Shown piece by piece: positions 12,392 to 25,034 of a stretch of DNA of 64,000 nucleotides. A program made the position numbers and the translations under genes. The stretch comes from Trifolium pratense (Eukaryota > Streptophyta > Magnoliopsida > Fabales > Fabaceae): positions 11,552,337 through 11,616,336 of the forward strand of contig NC_060064.1 in assembly GCF_020283565.1 (NCBI RefSeq), written 5' to 3'. Each line of letters opens with the position of its first letter. Within the stretch, counting starts at the first letter, position 1. A model generated the notes under the pieces. That model was not told the DNA's origin. It was given only the letters and a program-made list of their open reading frames with translations, and made no database searches.

Positions 12392-13811
12392 TGTTGGAGT
12401 AAGCCCTAAAAGCCAATCTATTTTGATAGAATCGTCTTTTATATGCTGACTTTGATTTATATATTTAATATATATAATAAGGCATTTCTTTATTATGTTT
12501 GTTTCAAACTAATAAAGTCCCTAGAATAGCTAGTCTAATTAATGGAACATTAAGTGTGACTTAATAGTGAGACTTCATTAAACATAATGACACTATTCTT
12601 AAAGTATCCATAGTCAAGTTTTACTGTGATGTGGGATAACAGTAAAACATAGAGACTATTATGTGAGTAGACTGATGACTTCATCTCACGAGTCATGGAT
12701 ATGAGATATCAAGTCTTCACATAGATATAAATATTAGGAGTAATATTTATATTGGATTGACCCGCCATGAGAATGCTACATAGTATGTTATGAAAAGTGT
12801 CATAAGTTATTCTCATAGTGATAATGGTGTATACCACCCTTCGACCTGAAACCACTATGGACCCTAGATGTGGAGTAGAGTACTTAGTTGCCGTTCAAAC
12901 ATTGTCCGTAACAGGATGACTATAAAGTCGGTTGATGGGTACTCTATAAATCATGCTGAGGGACATGAGTGACCTAGATGGAATTTGCCCCTCCTACATA
13001 ACAGGAGCAATATTTGTAGGCCTCTTGATGGAATATGACTGATAAAATGCGTGGCCACGCCGAACTAAGTCAATATGAGATATTGAGCTTATTCGTTGCT
13101 CAGTATATTCTGGGATCAAGAAATAAGATATTGAACCATACAAGGGTGACACGATCTATGCCTTATGTTCAATATAGATATAAGGGCAAAGGGGAATTAT
13201 ACACATAATCATTATCACGGAAAGGTTATGTCAGATCACATGACATTCTCGTCACTTGGGTAGCAGTGATGTGTTGCTAGATACCGCTCACTGTTTATAA
13301 TATTAAATAGTTATTTAATATTATTGCCAACGTTCCGAGAACCTATAGGGTCACACATATAAGAACAGATAGAAGAGAGATTAATTAAATGGATGAGATT
13401 CATTTATAATTTGGTACACCGTAGGGTACGGTGGAATTAAGTGAGAAATACAGTACACCATAAGGTATGGCACACACAAGTGGTTCTATAAATAGAACCT
13501 TTGTGGTGACTTATTTTTCACGTGAAAACAATTAGAAAGCCTAGCCGCACTAGGATTTCTTGTTCTCTCAATCTCTCTACTTCCGATCATTCACAGCTAG
13601 CACTGTAGACGGAGGGGCTGTTCGTGTGGACTGAGTAGAGGCGTTTGTCGTTTGTGCAGCGCTCGTGATCAAACTCCTCGACGCTTCAAGAGGTAAACAT
13701 ATGAACTCATAGTGATTCTTATTATTCTAAGTGTTCTGGGGAAAGGGGTTTTTCCGCTCTTGAATTTGATTTTAAAAGAGTTTTAAAAGTCTACCTCATG
13801 ATAACCCTACA
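12392..13811 (+). repeat. 5' LTR of the inner Copia element
   Basis: 1420 bp, TGTTGGAG...CCCTACA. A TATA-like TCTATAAATAGAAC lies near 13485-13498. Reading it against 18646-20065, I saw no difference. Confidence 0.95.
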
Positions 13812-13812
13812 G

Positions 13813-13824
13813 TGGTATCAGAGC
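13813..13824 (+). promoter_or_regulatory. Primer-binding site of the inner Copia element
   Basis: TGGTATCAGAGC, complementary to the initiator-Met tRNA 3' region, one base after the LTR. Confidence 0.92.
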
Positions 13825-16800
13825 TTTCTTAGATATCATGAATTCTATATGTTTGTTTATTGTCTTGATAATATGAATATGATTCATACGATTGTTTTTT
13901 TTTACGTTATGGCTATACGTTTTATTCCAATACATGCGATGTGTTATTTATATATTTTATTTGACACGATGAGTCGGTCTCAGATCGTGTTTTGATTTTG
14001 ATTAACATGAATACATGCTTTTATCAATTCTGTACATGATTCAAATTTATTGGCATGTGGTTTTATATATATGAGATATATATGTGTGATTTGTTAATCT
14101 TTTGTCACTGGAATGCGTGAATGAGATTGTCTCAAATTTCATTGGCATGTTGTTTTGTCTTTATTATGATATTGGCTATTCAAACTAATTTTAAATTTAT
14201 GTTCCTATTTGATTCAAAATTTTGGATATCAGAACCCGTGAGATGTTTATCAATTTTGACTTTTTGGATTCAAATAAAGAGTCTTAAATAATTGACCATA
14301 TTTATTTTGTAATATATTGATACATATCATTACGGGATTTGATTTAAATTTATGAGTATCAAATAGTGTGAGCCAATTACGGAGATATGATTTTTCCAAA
14401 TCAACATATCATTTAATTAGCATACCAAAGAAACAACACCTCATTAATCATAAAAGTTTAACGGTATGAGCCTATTTATATAAACTTCCTGAGAAACAAT
14501 TATGGCCACAGTGTCATAGTTTTCTATGTCTCACGAACGCATCACAACAGCAGATAGTTTTAATTTGGTTCGTATATATACATGTGTTAATTAATTATTA
14601 AATTTTAATTAATTATTAGAGGTGTATAGTTATGGCCTTAGCGTGTTTGGTGTTTATTTTATTTGGTTCAAATACGGCCTGCGTGTCGTGGTTTATTATT
14701 ATTATTTTAAATACGACCTGCGTGTCGTGGCAATTTATTTACTTTATTTATTTATTTTAAATAATTGTAATTGCTCATGATGACGGGAGACAAAGTCAAA
14801 CAAAGGATGACGATGGAGAAACTTGAGAAGTTTGCTCGAGGGTCAAAGAATTGTAATAAATTAGTTTATTTAATTCTTTCGTTTTAGGAGGCCATAACTA
14901 TACTACCTTAGTTTATTTTATGTATGTGATGCATGAGATGAATGTTTTAATTATATATGTTTTGAATATTTTATATAATTGTTAAACAAATATTTACATG
15001 AGTGTCATGTAAATTGAAACACGTTTTGTATGAGATACAAAATACGGTGAGATTAAATTTAATTAAAATCCCTTAAAAGAAATATTAAGTTGAAAGCTTT
15101 CCAACATTTAGCACCCTTCAAGATCAATATCGATCATTGTAGGTTTTGCCAACGTAAAGTGCATTGTCTATATTGATAAGTTGCGGTGAGGTAACTAGTT
15201 TACCCGATTGCTATTCATTGGGTCTAACTTAACTAAAAGAAATATAATATGATTATATGATTTTAGAAGCAAGTGTTGGGTTACTCCATATGATGGATTA
15301 GAATAAGTGTTATTCACCCAACGGAAAGGATATGAGAGTTGTATGAGATACAATTGGAAAGAAGTTTCCTACCTAAAATCACTATGTTTTGTGTAATCAG
15401 TCCAACGCTGACTTAGAACAAAGTAAAATATGGATCTCATTCCCACTAGAAAATCTTCCAACGGGATTTTCCGAATCAAATGTCGAGGGTCATTTGGTTT
15501 GAGTAAAATAGTGGGAGCATATTTAATTAAAGACCTAGTTAAATATGTTTTAATCATGATACAAATATTCTTATTTTCGTAGTTAGATATATTTGACATA
15601 TATTTTATATTTTACTGTAAAATGTCCTTACGAAGGATAAATAGTTCAGAAAGGAGTTTCTGAATTGGTACATGTATTGAGAATTGTACTCTCAAATACG
15701 AGAAAAACTACTAATGATTTTGAAAGAGTTAAAGTTGAAGAAAGAAGTAAGACTTCTTCATTGACCTTGTTATAGAAAGTTAAATTATCCACTTTTTATC
15801 TTAGGTATATGATACCGGTTGTTAATTTCATATTTGTTGAAATATGAAGTTGTTTTAAAGAAGTGAAAATTTGACTATAGATAAAATCAACCTACGATTA
15901 GAATGAAATAGTCTCATTGATCGTAGAAGTTGAGTTTGACACGGAACCAAATCATTGTTATTAAGTTTCCTTTAATAATAGAAACGTTGAACCTAAACCT
16001 TGTATTGACAAGAAAAATGACTGCTTGCATGAATAATAGACAAGTGTTGTTACATTATTCCAACAATGTTTTCTATTCTAGTGTTCTAATCAAGTAATGG
16101 AATAGAGTTCCATCAACTTGATAACCTTATATATAACAATCATGAAAAGGAATCAAATAAGATTTGAACCTTATGCATATTAGTAGCAATATTGTTTAGT
16201 ATTAATAAGTGAGTCACACATTTCTAGATTCCATAGATAGGAATTTTGGACTCATTTGATTTATATCATTTGAAGGATGTGAGTTCCACTTTTAAAATAG
16301 TTCAGTATGTCAATTACCAACTAAGGTAAAGTGACATTTGATGTATTTGAAATATATACATATGAGATGTATATGAACTACTAAACTAATTATTTGCTAG
16401 ATATAATTTTATTTCTTTTACTTCATTTACGTTACTAATTAGCTTAGTAGATGTGAATATGTGTGGTTGACACAAAGTATGATTCTTTGAATTTGTTCAA
16501 AGAATTTATGAAGTAAATGAATAATTTTGAAAAAGTATTAAGACCATACAAACAAGTCGTAATGGTAAATACTTAGATAAGGAGTATAGTAATAACTATT
16601 TATATTACATCATGTTTGACATGATTACAAATAAGATAGTTCTTTTATCTCCGACGACTCTTTCGAAAAATTATTTTAATTAGAGTTATTCTTTACCCAC
16701 AAAAGTTCCAATAAAAGAAATCATAAAGACACCATATTTGATATGGAGGTAAAAGTACCTAGTTTGACTTTATGGTAGTTTGGGATTGCACTGTTTATAA

Positions 16801-17399
16801 GATAAACATAATTCCAACTTGGATTAATGTGTATTTGTGGAGGGATCCTAAAGAAACTTAGAAATATTAATTCTACAACACTCTCTAGGACAAAAGTTGT
16901 TTTGTTACTAGAATTAAAATATTCCTTTAGAAGGAAGTGTCTCTAGAAGAGATAGTGGGAGTGATGTAGAACTTGAGTAAATTCGAGTACCACAAAACAC
17001 ATGTTTTGAGAATGGAACATGAATCGGTTCAACAAGAGTTGTTGTTGGATCACCAGTTCGAGTAGCACAAGACCTATATAAGTCAGATATGTCATATCAC
17101 AGTTGAGAGTCACGGTTTTACCATGACTCGACAAGGTGATATATGATGCTCATGGAAGATGAGAGTGTGACTTATAAAGAGTCCATGTACACAAAACATA
17201 TATGGATATTGTTTTGTCATCCAATTGAGTAAGACTCATAGGATAAATATGAGTCTTGTTGTAAAGACTCACATGGATGGTATTGTGAATACATTTAAGG
17301 TGTGATTGAATGTGAAAGGTTTCATACAAATCATGATGCAATTATGATGAAACCTTTATTTCAATTATAGTGCTTAAACTCAATTGATTCCACTTGCAA

Positions 17400-18640
17400 T
17401 TATTGTATGTTTTACTACGAGTTCTGGCAGATGGATAACGAGGTTGCATTCCTTAATTGGAATGACCTTACATATGTATTTGACATATGGATAGGGTTTC
17501 GTTAATCTAAAGGATGCTAGAAAAGTATATAAATTACAAAATTCATTTATGAATTTGTTCAAATTTCTCAAAGTTGAATTATCAGTTTTATTGATCAAGT
17601 TTTATGAAAACTAAGATTAATAAAGGAACTCTTGTGCACACAAGAAAGTCAGTGGGAGTATTTAAATTAATCTGGTATTGTATGTGGATGACATACTGAT
17701 CATCAAGACAATTTTCATACACTACACATGTAAGACATGATTAGGTAATTGTTTCTTGATGAAATACTTAGGCGAGACTTCCTAAAAGTTAGGAATCAAG
17801 ATCTACAGAAATAGATTGTTGACATATCTCAACCTTAACCTATGTACAAATTTGATGAAGTGTATAGACACCTCATGTGCTTAATTTTATTGAAATTATT
17901 GCATACGTCACATGATGTATTTTTGTCTCAAAGACAATATTCAACCTCATTGGATGAGAAAGGGATGCATGAGAAGTATCCAAATGCTTTGGCAATTGGG
18001 TTGATCATGTATATCATGATATGTACTAGACCAGATGTACTATATGCTATTAGCATGAACAATATGTACCAATTATTTCTAGTGATTGTCATTAGATCAC
18101 CATCAAGAATATCGATGGATATCTTAAAATCACTAAGGATGGTTTCTTGATCGGATCTGGAAATGATCATTGTAAATGAGTTACAATGATACTGATTGTC
18201 CAAAACCGAAGAACAGTATACCCAGATTGTAGTCTGGAATAAACTTTATGCTCGGATGTCAAATCTGTAAGCTTACAAGCTTCATAAGATTGATATATCT
18301 ATTACAAAGGTCAAATATATGATTTGAATAGTTTGTCTCATAAGATGAGACAGAAAATTGTTTTCCTTACGTTGCAGATTCCCTTGACCTCATTAAAGAT
18401 GGTAATGGTTTAATCTTGCAAGCAACGGAAAACCAGATCTCACCAACGATTCAAATACAAGTTTTGACACTTTATTTCTTTTGATAGAAGATCAAAAGTG
18501 TAAATTGGCAGATGTATCGGGTACCAACATAGGAAAGAGTTCCTTATCCACTAATAGAAAATCTTGCATAAAAGATGCTTGATGATGACGCTAGTCCAAT
18601 AGATGTTGAGTTAATATCTGATTGGCTTTAGTGCTAGTGG
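17400..18640 (+). pseudogene. Degenerate Copia pol (reverse transcriptase/RNase H) remnants
   Basis: In shifting plus-strand frames one can read reverse-transcriptase pieces: WQMDNEVAFLNWN near 17427, KDARKVYKLQNS near 17508, and the catalytic LVLYVDDILII at about 17672-17704. A LMKYLGE-like segment follows near 17760, and then IMICTRPDVLYAIS near 18010-18060, the block before Copia RNase H. Stops and frameshifts separate all of them. The order matches Copia pol. The upstream 13.8-17.4 kb is too decayed for gag or integrase to be recognised with confidence. Confidence 0.85.
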
Positions 18641-18645
18641 GAGAT
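18636..18645 (+). promoter_or_regulatory. Polypurine tract of the inner Copia element
   Basis: AGTGGGAGAT directly before the 3' LTR, the usual plus-strand priming tract in plant Copia elements. Confidence 0.85.
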
Positions 18646-20065
18646 TGTTGGAGTAAGCCCTAAAAGCCAATCTATTTTGATAGAATCGTCTTTTATATGC
18701 TGACTTTGATTTATATATTTAATATATATAATAAGGCATTTCTTTATTATGTTTGTTTCAAACTAATAAAGTCCCTAGAATAGCTAGTCTAATTAATGGA
18801 ACATTAAGTGTGACTTAATAGTGAGACTTCATTAAACATAATGACACTATTCTTAAAGTATCCATAGTCAAGTTTTACTGTGATGTGGGATAACAGTAAA
18901 ACATAGAGACTATTATGTGAGTAGACTGATGACTTCATCTCACGAGTCATGGATATGAGATATCAAGTCTTCACATAGATATAAATATTAGGAGTAATAT
19001 TTATATTGGATTGACCCGCCATGAGAATGCTACATAGTATGTTATGAAAAGTGTCATAAGTTATTCTCATAGTGATAATGGTGTATACCACCCTTCGACC
19101 TGAAACCACTATGGACCCTAGATGTGGAGTAGAGTACTTAGTTGCCGTTCAAACATTGTCCGTAACAGGATGACTATAAAGTCGGTTGATGGGTACTCTA
19201 TAAATCATGCTGAGGGACATGAGTGACCTAGATGGAATTTGCCCCTCCTACATAACAGGAGCAATATTTGTAGGCCTCTTGATGGAATATGACTGATAAA
19301 ATGCGTGGCCACGCCGAACTAAGTCAATATGAGATATTGAGCTTATTCGTTGCTCAGTATATTCTGGGATCAAGAAATAAGATATTGAACCATACAAGGG
19401 TGACACGATCTATGCCTTATGTTCAATATAGATATAAGGGCAAAGGGGAATTATACACATAATCATTATCACGGAAAGGTTATGTCAGATCACATGACAT
19501 TCTCGTCACTTGGGTAGCAGTGATGTGTTGCTAGATACCGCTCACTGTTTATAATATTAAATAGTTATTTAATATTATTGCCAACGTTCCGAGAACCTAT
19601 AGGGTCACACATATAAGAACAGATAGAAGAGAGATTAATTAAATGGATGAGATTCATTTATAATTTGGTACACCGTAGGGTACGGTGGAATTAAGTGAGA
19701 AATACAGTACACCATAAGGTATGGCACACACAAGTGGTTCTATAAATAGAACCTTTGTGGTGACTTATTTTTCACGTGAAAACAATTAGAAAGCCTAGCC
19801 GCACTAGGATTTCTTGTTCTCTCAATCTCTCTACTTCCGATCATTCACAGCTAGCACTGTAGACGGAGGGGCTGTTCGTGTGGACTGAGTAGAGGCGTTT
19901 GTCGTTTGTGCAGCGCTCGTGATCAAACTCCTCGACGCTTCAAGAGGTAAACATATGAACTCATAGTGATTCTTATTATTCTAAGTGTTCTGGGGAAAGG
20001 GGTTTTTCCGCTCTTGAATTTGATTTTAAAAGAGTTTTAAAAGTCTACCTCATGATAACCCTACA
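18646..20065 (+). repeat. 3' LTR of the inner Copia element
   Basis: 1420 bp, same length and apparently same sequence as the 5' LTR; followed by the CATTG target duplication. Confidence 0.95.
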
Positions 20066-20403
20066 CATTGCACTTCTCCCTATTGATTCTTATGATTAGT
20101 TTAGTTTGAATTTGTTCGATTGATTTGGTTTTTGGTTATCTTGGACTGCATTGGATTGGATGTTGGATTAATTTGATTTGGTTCTCCCCTCCTTGATGGT
20201 AAATGGCTGCTCTTAGTTGATCGTGATCTTAATTGGGTTGATTTGTTGTCAGGGCTAATTTGTAACAAGCTTAAAGCTTAGTAAGTTTTAGCTTGAGGGG
20301 TGATGTTAGAAGTTTATTTTATTTGGTAGTTTATTTTATTTTCGTATTTTGTTTGACAAACTCATAATGCTTCTTGTTGATGCATCATGAGTTTGAGAGT
20401 AGG

Positions 20404-20586
20404 TGTTAGATAATAAAATAATAGTCTATGTTATTGGGCCTATTAGGCCTATTAGTTTAGAGTCCATTAGGTTTTATTATATATTCTCTCCAATAACCTT
20501 TTGTAATGTTAAGCTAATGCAATAATATTCTATTGAAACCCTAGCCGTCTTTCTCTTTTCCTATTTGTGTATCTTTGATTCTAACA
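20404..20586 (+). repeat. 3' LTR of the TRIM-like element
   Basis: 183 bp copy of 11040-11222. About 90 bp upstream, the text TTGAGGGGTGATGTTAG looks like a second polypurine-tract/LTR-start junction (20316-20327), perhaps a remnant of an older LTR boundary. Confidence 0.92.
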
Positions 20587-21066
20587 TCCAAAACTGCAAT
20601 CGATTTGTTTTGAGTTTGAAAGTTTTTTTTCCAACTTTGATTAAACCTGATTTTACGGTGGGTGGTGATGCATGGGGTGACCTGCTATGAGAGAAAGAGG
20701 GTGTGATGCAAGTGGCGAGAAGGGTGATTCAAGATTATTGCTAGATTGCTAGAAAATGATTTAGGAAAAGATGCAAATCCAGAAGATTTGAGGAAAAAAA
20801 AATCAGATCTAAAATAGTGAATTTGAGAGAAAGAACAAGATCAAGGATATACACACAGGCGATGGAGCATTGGCGTGGTGGCCGACGGCACTGTGATACT
20901 GAGAAGAGGGAGCCTAATGATGGAAAAGGGGAGAGTAAAAGAAAAATGATAATTTATATTGAGAGTTTTAATCTCAAACGTTAGATTTTTTAATTGCCAC
21001 GTGTCATTTATCGATTGAGAACTAAAGTGAAATGGAGTGGATCTAAACTCATTAGTCATTAACATC

Positions 21067-22024
21067 ATGCCAAGTTTGATAATTCTAGCCGGCTTATATA
21101 TATTGTTATTGGCAAAATTATATTTTTACGAGTGTTTTATCTTATCTTATTTATTTGTAAGAGAATCATTTATCTTCTTTTCTTTAAATTGATCATTTAT
21201 CTTCGTGAATGAGCACAGGTTAATTTTTTATATTATTTTTTCTCCCACGGGTCTTTTATCTTTATTGCATAGGTAAATCATTTATCTTTTGAAATGTGCA
21301 CAAATTAATCATTTATTTTATTCATTTGTAACATAATGAAGGGTATGAAACATGTACACATGTGAAATGTTGAAATTTAGAGTTTAATAAAAATCGATGA
21401 TTTCAATTTTAGAGTTTAGAAGAAGATTTAAACAAAACACATATTCATATAATTTTGAGGTATCTTTAAGTGTCATTTGTTATAGATTAGTTTAAAATAA
21501 TGAACATGATGAAGAAGAGAATGAATGAGATAAATGTTCATCATCGTTTAAGATTTTATGAAATGTTTCAAACAATTCACATGTGTCACACTTGTATACC
21601 TCTATAAAGATGAAAACCTATTTGTGTATCGTAACATCTTTCTGCACCAGTTCTTCCTTCTTCCTTCTGTTTTCATTTTTTTCCCTGCATCTTCTGATCA
21701 ACCTTCCTCTTCACTATTTTCTTTGTCCTGTGTTTTATTCTTCTCTTTGGTGGGTGCAAAAGTAAAGTTCAGGGAGATTCAAAGTGCAAAGTATATAAGA
21801 TCTACACATAATTTTTTCAAGTTCAGGGGGTTCAGTTGAACCCCCTCACCAGTACATGGCTACGCCCTTGGCCACATTTACTGTAAGTCCTACATTTGGT
21901 TGTTATTACTTAAGGATTACCGAATATGCATCCATTAGTAAAAAAACACATAAAGCACGAACTCAAAATTTAACCAAGCATAAGCGCAACAACAACACAA
22001 CACGTAGAGCACAAACTCAATCAT
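21067..22024. other. AT-rich intergenic DNA with a transposon end
   Basis: 21100-21560 is AT-rich with repeated ATCATTTATCTT-like text and no gene. Near 21810-21872, GGGGGTTCAGTTGAACCCCC and TGGCTACGCCCTTGG look like the terminal part of a DNA transposon whose other end I could not find. Confidence 0.4.
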
Positions 22025-22315
22025 TCAAAATTTAACCAAGCATAAACGCAAAGGAATGAAAATCAATACACAACAGATATCTCGTAATCCTTCAAGATTT
22101 CGGAGGAAGATGGTGGTAGAGGAACAAAGCTCAGGTAGCGGAGTAGACTCATCTGGAGATCTGGTTCTTGATTCTTGCGTTTTCAGTAGCGTCGCTTCCG
22201 AACCGGATAAGGGCACGTAATGACTCAATTTATTATTCTCAAAGTGTACTCTTCTTTTTCTGAATCTTTTGTTGCCAATGTATGTGTTAGTAGCTTTATT
22301 CATAGTCGGCAACAT
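22025..22315 (-). CDS. Hypothetical 96-aa ORF, doubtful
   Basis: A complete ORF with a basic patch near residues 15-24 (GNKRFRKRRV) and a hydrophobic C-terminal stretch. I do not recognise any family. An AAATTTAACCAAGCATAA motif occurs twice around its 3' end (21967 and 22028), so the region may be repeat-derived. No promoter is evident. It could equally be chance or a transposon fragment. Confidence 0.2.
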   Translation of the reverse strand: MLPTMNKATNTYIGNKRFRKRRVHFENNKLSHYVPLSGSEATLLKTQESRTRSPDESTPLPELCSSTTIFLRNLEGLRDICCVLIFIPLRLCLVKF

Positions 22316-22762
22316 ATTAATTGAGAAAAAAAAAATAAATAAAGTCGAAGATGAAGAAAATAAAAGAAAAAATTACCAAAGATGCATCCATTAGTAGAAA
22401 AATGACATATTACTTAAGGATTTTACACCCGTCTAACATATGTCAGATATGAAAAGCTACATGGAGTATCCAAAAATGAATGAAAAAGGGTTGTTAAAAG
22501 AACATAATAAGAGTGTTGCGTTAAAATAAATAAATAAATTATAATGAGTTTTGCATAAGAACAAATCCATAAGTCAGTTTGCGTAAAAAAAAAAAAACAA
22601 TAAATCAGCAAAAGGTTGTTTTCATCATTACATGATGAAACAATAGTGCACATTTAAAAATGAGTTTTATAATGTACTGTTTTTGTTAAAAAATGTTAAC
22701 AATTTTTTATATATAAAAAATTTATTTAAATATCATCTCTTAAAGAATGTTATATGGACCGG

Positions 22763-22769
22763 TATATAA
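22763..22769 (+). promoter_or_regulatory. Possible TATA box for the small ORF at 22856
   Basis: TATATAA, followed by a CT-rich leader (22783-22838) and an ATG 87 bp downstream, which is reasonable spacing for a plant core promoter. Confidence 0.35.
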
Positions 22770-22855
22770 GTAAATATCATTCATTTTTTTTCTCTCAAAC
22801 CTTTTTCTCACTTTTTTCTGCACCTGTCTCTCTCTCGTTCCAACTAACTGAGACA

Positions 22856-22987
22856 ATGATAATCGTTGTTGTTCAGTTGTTCATAATGCTTAGCATGGCG
22901 ATCGGTGTTTCACCTCGTTCGATTCCTCCGATTCCGGAAAATCACAATTCATTGCCATATTCAACTCCTCTGATTCACATCCATTAA
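22856..22987 (+). CDS. Possible small secreted peptide, 43 aa
   Basis: The inner ATG of a longer reading frame opens a 43-residue ORF: MIIVVVQLFIMLSMAIGVSP, a strongly hydrophobic signal-peptide-like segment, then a Pro/Ser/His-rich tail of about 23 residues ending HIH. A TATA box and pyrimidine-rich leader precede it. It matches no peptide-hormone family I know (not CLE, RALF or NCR: it has no Cys). A related-looking CCACCTTCAATTCACGTCCATTC stretch follows the stop. It may be a short gene, the first exon of a longer one, or chance. Confidence 0.25.
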   Translation: MIIVVVQLFIMLSMAIGVSPRSIPPIPENHNSLPYSTPLIHIH

Positions 22988-24370
22988 ACTCATCGGACTC
23001 CTCCACCTTCAATTCACGTCCATTCAACTACTCGGACTCTTCCATACAAAATGTTGTACGGGGAAGAACACCACCCTTACATACAAAATGTTGTTTATGT
23101 AGTAATTTTATGTATTCTACGGGTAAGGTTGCAACATTGTCATAAAAAATGCAAAACTTTTAGCTCTAATGGCTAAAATGTTGGCAGCTCGTCCTGAGAA
23201 CTTTAAAATTGTTGTTTTTTCTCATTTTAGAAAAGTGATTAAACCTAATTTTTTTAAACCTATAATAAAATTATATAGTTATTAAACCTAAATTTTTTGA
23301 ACCGCATGACTAAACCGGATTGAATCGATCTTTATAATAAAACTACATAGTTATTAAACCTAATTTTTTTGAAAATGTCACAAGTTCTTAAATTAAAATC
23401 TTAAACATTGTCATCACACACATTAAAATAATACATAATACAAATCTAAATAAATTTTAAATAGAGTGTAATTATAACATAAAACATAAACGGAATAACA
23501 AAGAGTATATTGAATTTACTATTTTTTTGCCATACTTAGACCAATCCAATCTAATAGATCGGAATACATTGAGATCGTGTGTTGACTACAATTGAAAATC
23601 AAAATGAGTATATTGAATTACTAATTTTTTTGGACTAACAAATCCAAATTAAAATGTTTTGAATTACTATATTTTTGGACTAAAAGTAAACAATAATCAC
23701 TCATTCAAATAGTACATTGATGGAATGCAATGTCAAATTGGATAAAAATAAAAATAATAAATCTATGAACAAACTCACAACATACGTATTAATAGCATAA
23801 AACGGAAAATTGCATGAGAATACAAATATGATTATATTGAAGTGCCTGAAATATTCATGTCTTCAGATCTGTAGCGTTGATGACACATAACTCGACATTG
23901 ATTGAATTTGCACTTGAGCTGAACTAATCCTTCAACCTAAAACAAATCAACACCGTGTAAAGACGAAAAAACAAAATACACTGCACAAAGATGGGACAAC
24001 AAAATACACCGTACGAAGACGAAAAATCAAAACAAACAAATATTTGAAAATCACACTTATTTAATATAACGAGAAAAAAAAACATTTTGGAGAGGTGGTT
24101 CTATGTTAATATTGACCTTAAATCATCATTCCTTTGATAAACTAAGAAGAACAACAAAAGCACGACTAGAGATGAAACTTAAGAGATATTGAAATATTAT
24201 TAATTAAATTAAAATGTTTTAAATTACTAGAACATCATTATGTCATGACCATAATTTTTTATAATATTTTGAATTAATGTTATTGCCACTAAATAAGTTT
24301 TTTGTGCGTAAAACCTAATTCACAAAAGATTTTGAGATTTTACAATTTTGTATGTAAATTTGATATCCAT
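22988..24370. other. AT-rich intergenic DNA
   Basis: No ORF or conserved domain. A TAGTTATTAAACCTAA motif repeats near 23276 and 23350, and CACCGTG/CACCGTA-AAGACGAAAA text repeats near 23952 and 24009. Confidence 0.5.
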
Positions 24371-24373
24371 TTA

Positions 24374-24988
24374 GGGCCCATTTGGTGCGCTGGATAGAGA
24401 GACAGGATATGATAAAATTATTCTATCCTATTTCTATCCGTTGTTTGGTGCACTTATTTGAAAGGATAAATTTATCTAATTGCTAATCATATCCTATTGA
24501 CCCTTTGTTATTCTTATCCTTATTTTAAGCTGGGTTAGCAACATGATATGATTAATCCTTTCCACTTTTCGAGTCCCACCTAAAGCACTTGCAAGATTTT
24601 TTTATTCTATTTATTCACCATCGTTTTGCTTTGTCTATACATCGCTTCTGACAATCTGCCATTCACACCATGATTTGTTATTACATACATCTTACTAAAT
24701 TATCAACGTTGACCTATTTATTTAATTTTTTTTTATTATCTCAATTTTTTTTTGCATGCCATGTGTTTTTTTTTTTTGCACATAATATGTATGATTTTAG
24801 AAAATATTAGGCTGTAAATTGAATTTTTGCTATAAATTTGATACAATTTAAATTTTAACAACATAAATTTTATGTTTAGTAAAAGAGAGTTTCTACGATA
24901 CATTGAAATAATTCGAATGTACCTGTACATTAACGTTAAATTGATAAATTGAATTTTTGTTGCTATAAAATTATTTATTTTTATAAGA

Positions 24989-25034
<46 letters not shown>

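Larger units (their letters stand above)
12392..20065 (+). mobile_element. Copia-type LTR retrotransposon, innermost level, with intact LTRs and dead interior
   Basis: Two LTRs of exactly 1420 bp (12392-13811, 18646-20065) are flanked by CATTG direct repeats (12387-12391, 20066-20070). The primer-binding site and polypurine tract are in place. The 4.8-kb interior has no ORF over about 100 codons, yet carries recognisable Copia pol remnants in the right order on the plus strand (see 17400-18640). The matching LTRs indicate very recent insertion while the interior is full of stops and frameshifts, so the copy was probably inserted already defective, using proteins supplied by a relative. Confidence 0.95.
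11040..20586 (+). mobile_element. Short-LTR non-autonomous retrotransposon (TRIM-like), second level of the nest
   Basis: Two 183-bp LTRs (TGTTAGATAATAAAA...GATTCTAACA) are flanked by the 5-bp duplication TCCAA (11035-11039 and 20587-20591). The primer-binding site follows the left LTR. Without the inner insertion it is about 1.87 kb, with about 1.5 kb of noncoding interior dominated by a pyrimidine-rich minisatellite. No gag or pol can be read. The LTRs differ at one position that I can see (CTCTCTAAT versus CTCTCCAAT), so it is young. It must have moved using enzymes from another element. Confidence 0.9.
10734..21057. mobile_element. Mutator-like (MULE-type) inverted-repeat element, outer shell of the nest
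   Basis: The 9-bp sequence ATTAACATC occurs directly outside both ends (10725-10733 and 21058-21066), the TSD size of Mutator elements. The terminal inverted repeats run about 85-100 bp: left AGATCCACTTCATTTC... GGTGGCAATTAAAAAATCTAA, right its near-complement TTAGATTTTTTAATTGCCAC ... GAAATGGAGTGGATCT. Both ends start with G. Without the inserted retroelements the element would be about 770 bp, with no transposase, so it is a MITE-sized Mutator derivative. The right end has about 7 extra terminal bases, so the exact ends are approximate. Confidence 0.75.

Noticed and set aside
17842..18203. Independent genes on either strand in the inner Copia element
   Set aside because: The plus frame is part of degenerate pol (CTRPDVLYAIS) and the minus frame is its shadow.
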